Shown one piece after another: positions 62,799 to 64,000 of a stretch of DNA of 64,000 nt (its first letter is position 1; every line of letters starts with the position of its first letter). This DNA is from Parapedobacter sp964498395 (GTDB taxonomy: Bacteria; Bacteroidota; Bacteroidia; Sphingobacteriales; Sphingobacteriaceae). The translations under genes and the position numbers were made by a program. The stretch lies in NCBI GenBank assembly GCA_964498395.1, contig CAZCHE010000003.1:496001-560000 (forward strand). The letters are read 5' to 3'. The notes beneath the pieces were generated by a model. The model was given only the letters and a program-made list of their open reading frames with translations, ran no database searches and was not told where the DNA came from.

Positions 62799-63017
62799 CT
62801 ATTTCATGATTCGAAATACCACACGAAACACGATGAACCAGCCAATGGCCAGCAAAATATTCGAGATGGTAGACATCAAGAACGAATCTTGGATAAACCG
62901 AACGAATGTTCCCGCAAGCCCGATGACCACGGCTATTGCCAATGTGACATAGTAGTGGGTCTGATTTGCGTTATTATCTGTTTTCTTAGCGGGTCTTTGT
63001 TCTACAGTAGTTGCCAT
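62799..63017 (-). CDS. Small two-helix membrane protein, function unknown
   Basis: From the ATG at 63017 the product is 72 residues: a charged cytosolic start (MATTVEQRPAKKTDNNANQ) then two hydrophobic helices (about 23-41 and 50-68, ending RIMK). I recognise no specific family. An upstream promoter pair at 63036-63067 gives a leader of about 12-15 bases, which supports this start against a longer frame from 63089. It has its own terminator. Confidence 0.78.
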   Translation of the reverse strand: MATTVEQRPAKKTDNNANQTHYYVTLAIAVVIGLAGTFVRFIQDSFLMSTISNILLAIGWFIVFRVVFRIMK

Positions 63018-63035
63018 GTCAATACTATTTGCTGC

Positions 63036-63067
63036 CAAAAGTACAAAAATATTCTGCGCTTCCCCAA
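63036..63067 (-). promoter_or_regulatory. Promoter of the two-helix membrane protein gene
   Basis: On the minus strand TTG (63067-63065), a 21-base spacer and TACTTTTG (63043-63036) fit the Bacteroidota consensus; a second overlapping match, TATTTTTG, lies at 63051-63044. The -7 element is identical to that of the giant cargo operon. Confidence 0.6.
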
Positions 63068-63134
63068 CTAATTCCACGAAATTATCCAAAGCCGCCTAAG
63101 TGGGTATTCGGAACCAAACCCTGAGCATTCATGG

Positions 63135-64000
63135 CTATACCGATACGCATAAGTATACGATGAGAAATTGCAATAGCATCAGCCCATCGATCAACAGGAA
63201 ATAATAGTATTCGTCTTTCTTTATGGGCGGAAACAAAATAACCAGCAGGGCGACCAAGGATCCCGTAGCCAACCCCACGCGCACGCCCCAGGCATAGCCA
63301 CTCAACATTACCCACACACCGTGCATAAACAATAGTGAGCCACTTAATGCCAGTGCTTTACGCTCTCCGAGTATCACGGGAATGGTTTTTAAACCATAAT
63401 ATTTATCTTGGTAAATATCGCGGACGTCAAACGGGATCGTGATGGCCACCACGAACAAAAACACCCAGCATACCACCTCCAACACGGTTGGCCACGTCAC
63501 TTGCAGGCCGTTATGATACGCTTCGGTAACGGGCAGAAGGACACAACTAATCGCCCATACCAATCCGATATAGAATACCTTGAGTCCGGGTATTTGCCTT
63601 AGACCCGAACCTGATGTTCCTACGGACCGCAGTAATGGCAAATTATAGGCTAGCCCCATAATGCCCAAAACAGTCAACAGCAAAAAGGAATGGAAATGAA
63701 GCTTCCACATCAAACTGAATGTAACGGCTAATGCAACCCCCGTCCATGCCCAAAGGAATCGCTCGTGCTTGAATATCCAACGAACTCGGCGATATGGAGA
63801 TTGCTGTGGATGCGTGGGTTTAGCTAACACCATGCTAAAATTATATAGGGCTAACGTCGCGCATCCCAAGATACTTAATACGATACCATCCACCGGAATC
63901 GCTAACACCAAATACGTCAATCCCGCCTGTGCCACGGCACAACAAGCGATGAAGACATTGCTGAAGAGCAATAAATCCAATAGCTTACGTAAGAAAACCG
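63135..64000 (-). CDS. UbiA-like prenyltransferase family membrane protein (start outside window)
   Basis: The visible 288 codons run off the right edge; the codons before 63980 continue in frame (VFLRKL before LDLLLFSNVF), so the true start is beyond 64000. There are about eight membrane helices with the UbiA-like motif pair ALYNFSMVLAK and ITIPFDVRDIYQD. The first aspartate-rich motif is weak (Asn instead of NDxxD), while the second keeps FDVRDxxQD. UbiA-type enzymes attach prenyl chains to quinone or other acceptors; the degenerate first motif makes the activity uncertain. Confidence 0.72.
   Translation of the reverse strand, partial: VFLRKLLDLLLFSNVFIACCAVAQAGLTYLVLAIPVDGIVLSILGCATLALYNFSMVLAKPTHPQQSPYRRVRWIFKHERFLWAWTGVALAVTFSLMWKLHFHSFLLLTVLGIMGLAYNLPLLRSVGTSGSGLRQIPGLKVFYIGLVWAISCVLLPVTEAYHNGLQVTWPTVLEVVCWVFLFVVAITIPFDVRDIYQDKYYGLKTIPVILGERKALALSGSLLFMHGVWVMLSGYAWGVRVGLATGSLVALLVILFPPIKKDEYYYFLLIDGLMLLQFLIVYLCVSV

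Overview
The window looks like a chromosome segment from a member of the Bacteroidota, most likely the Sphingobacteriaceae (Pedobacter/Parapedobacter/Sphingobacterium relatives). Evidence is a type IX secretion (T9SS) cargo gene with PorP/SprF and OmpA partners, a porD-recN pair, a fused ccoNO cbb3 oxidase gene with a one-haem CcoP, a signal-peptide/TPR/AraC hybrid regulator, and many start-proximal TAnnTTTG promoter elements of the Bacteroidota sigma factor. Genus is inference. I saw no rRNA or tRNA gene, insertion sequence, prophage or CRISPR array.

Layout. 1-536: 3' end of a YihY/BrkB membrane protein gene. 544-9807 (minus): dinB, a large macroglobulin-like exported protein, cardiolipin synthase, then a three-gene cassette of an N-formylglutamate-amidohydrolase-like enzyme, a QEGLA (DUF1704) zinc peptidase and a glutathione-synthase-like ATP-grasp ligase. 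9996-15956 (plus): a complete RND efflux operon (adaptor, pump, outer-membrane factor) closed by a long perfect hairpin. 16025-29238 (minus): a T9SS cell-surface operon that starts with a 3280-residue type B cargo protein and continues with PorP/SprF, a small AT-rich unknown gene and a GC-rich OmpA/TPR/PD40 protein. 29763-32478: two regulators, an orphan LuxR-type response regulator and a TPR-AraC membrane regulator.

32634-49805 (minus) is a microaerobic respiration locus. It holds ccoNO, ccoQ, ccoP, ccoG, ccoH and a SafE-like protein; a SulP anion transporter; ccoI and ccoS (ccoS, 59 aa, read directly from the sequence); hemN; a truncated hydroxyacid-dehydrogenase-like protein with a cysteine-rich tail; and an apparent oxygen-sensing two-component system made of a FixL-like PAS kinase and a receiver-Crp fusion, co-transcribed with ettA. 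The kinase keeps the FixL haem-ligand histidine and distal arginine, so the regulator and its probable targets lie side by side. A 20-copy octamer array fills the ccoG-ccoH gap.

50097-64000 is mainly housekeeping and envelope: clpC, a small lipoprotein, fabI, recN, porD, a SprT-like protein, an M28 peptidase, small membrane and CBS proteins, a GH76 lipoprotein, an SGNH hydrolase, a two-helix membrane protein and the 3' part of a UbiA-like gene. The best candidates for undescribed biology are the amidohydrolase/QEGLA/ATP-grasp cassette (6065-9807), the FixL-like/receiver-Crp system with the cysteine-tailed protein beside the cbb3 genes, and the tandem EF-hand-like loops in the giant T9SS cargo protein.
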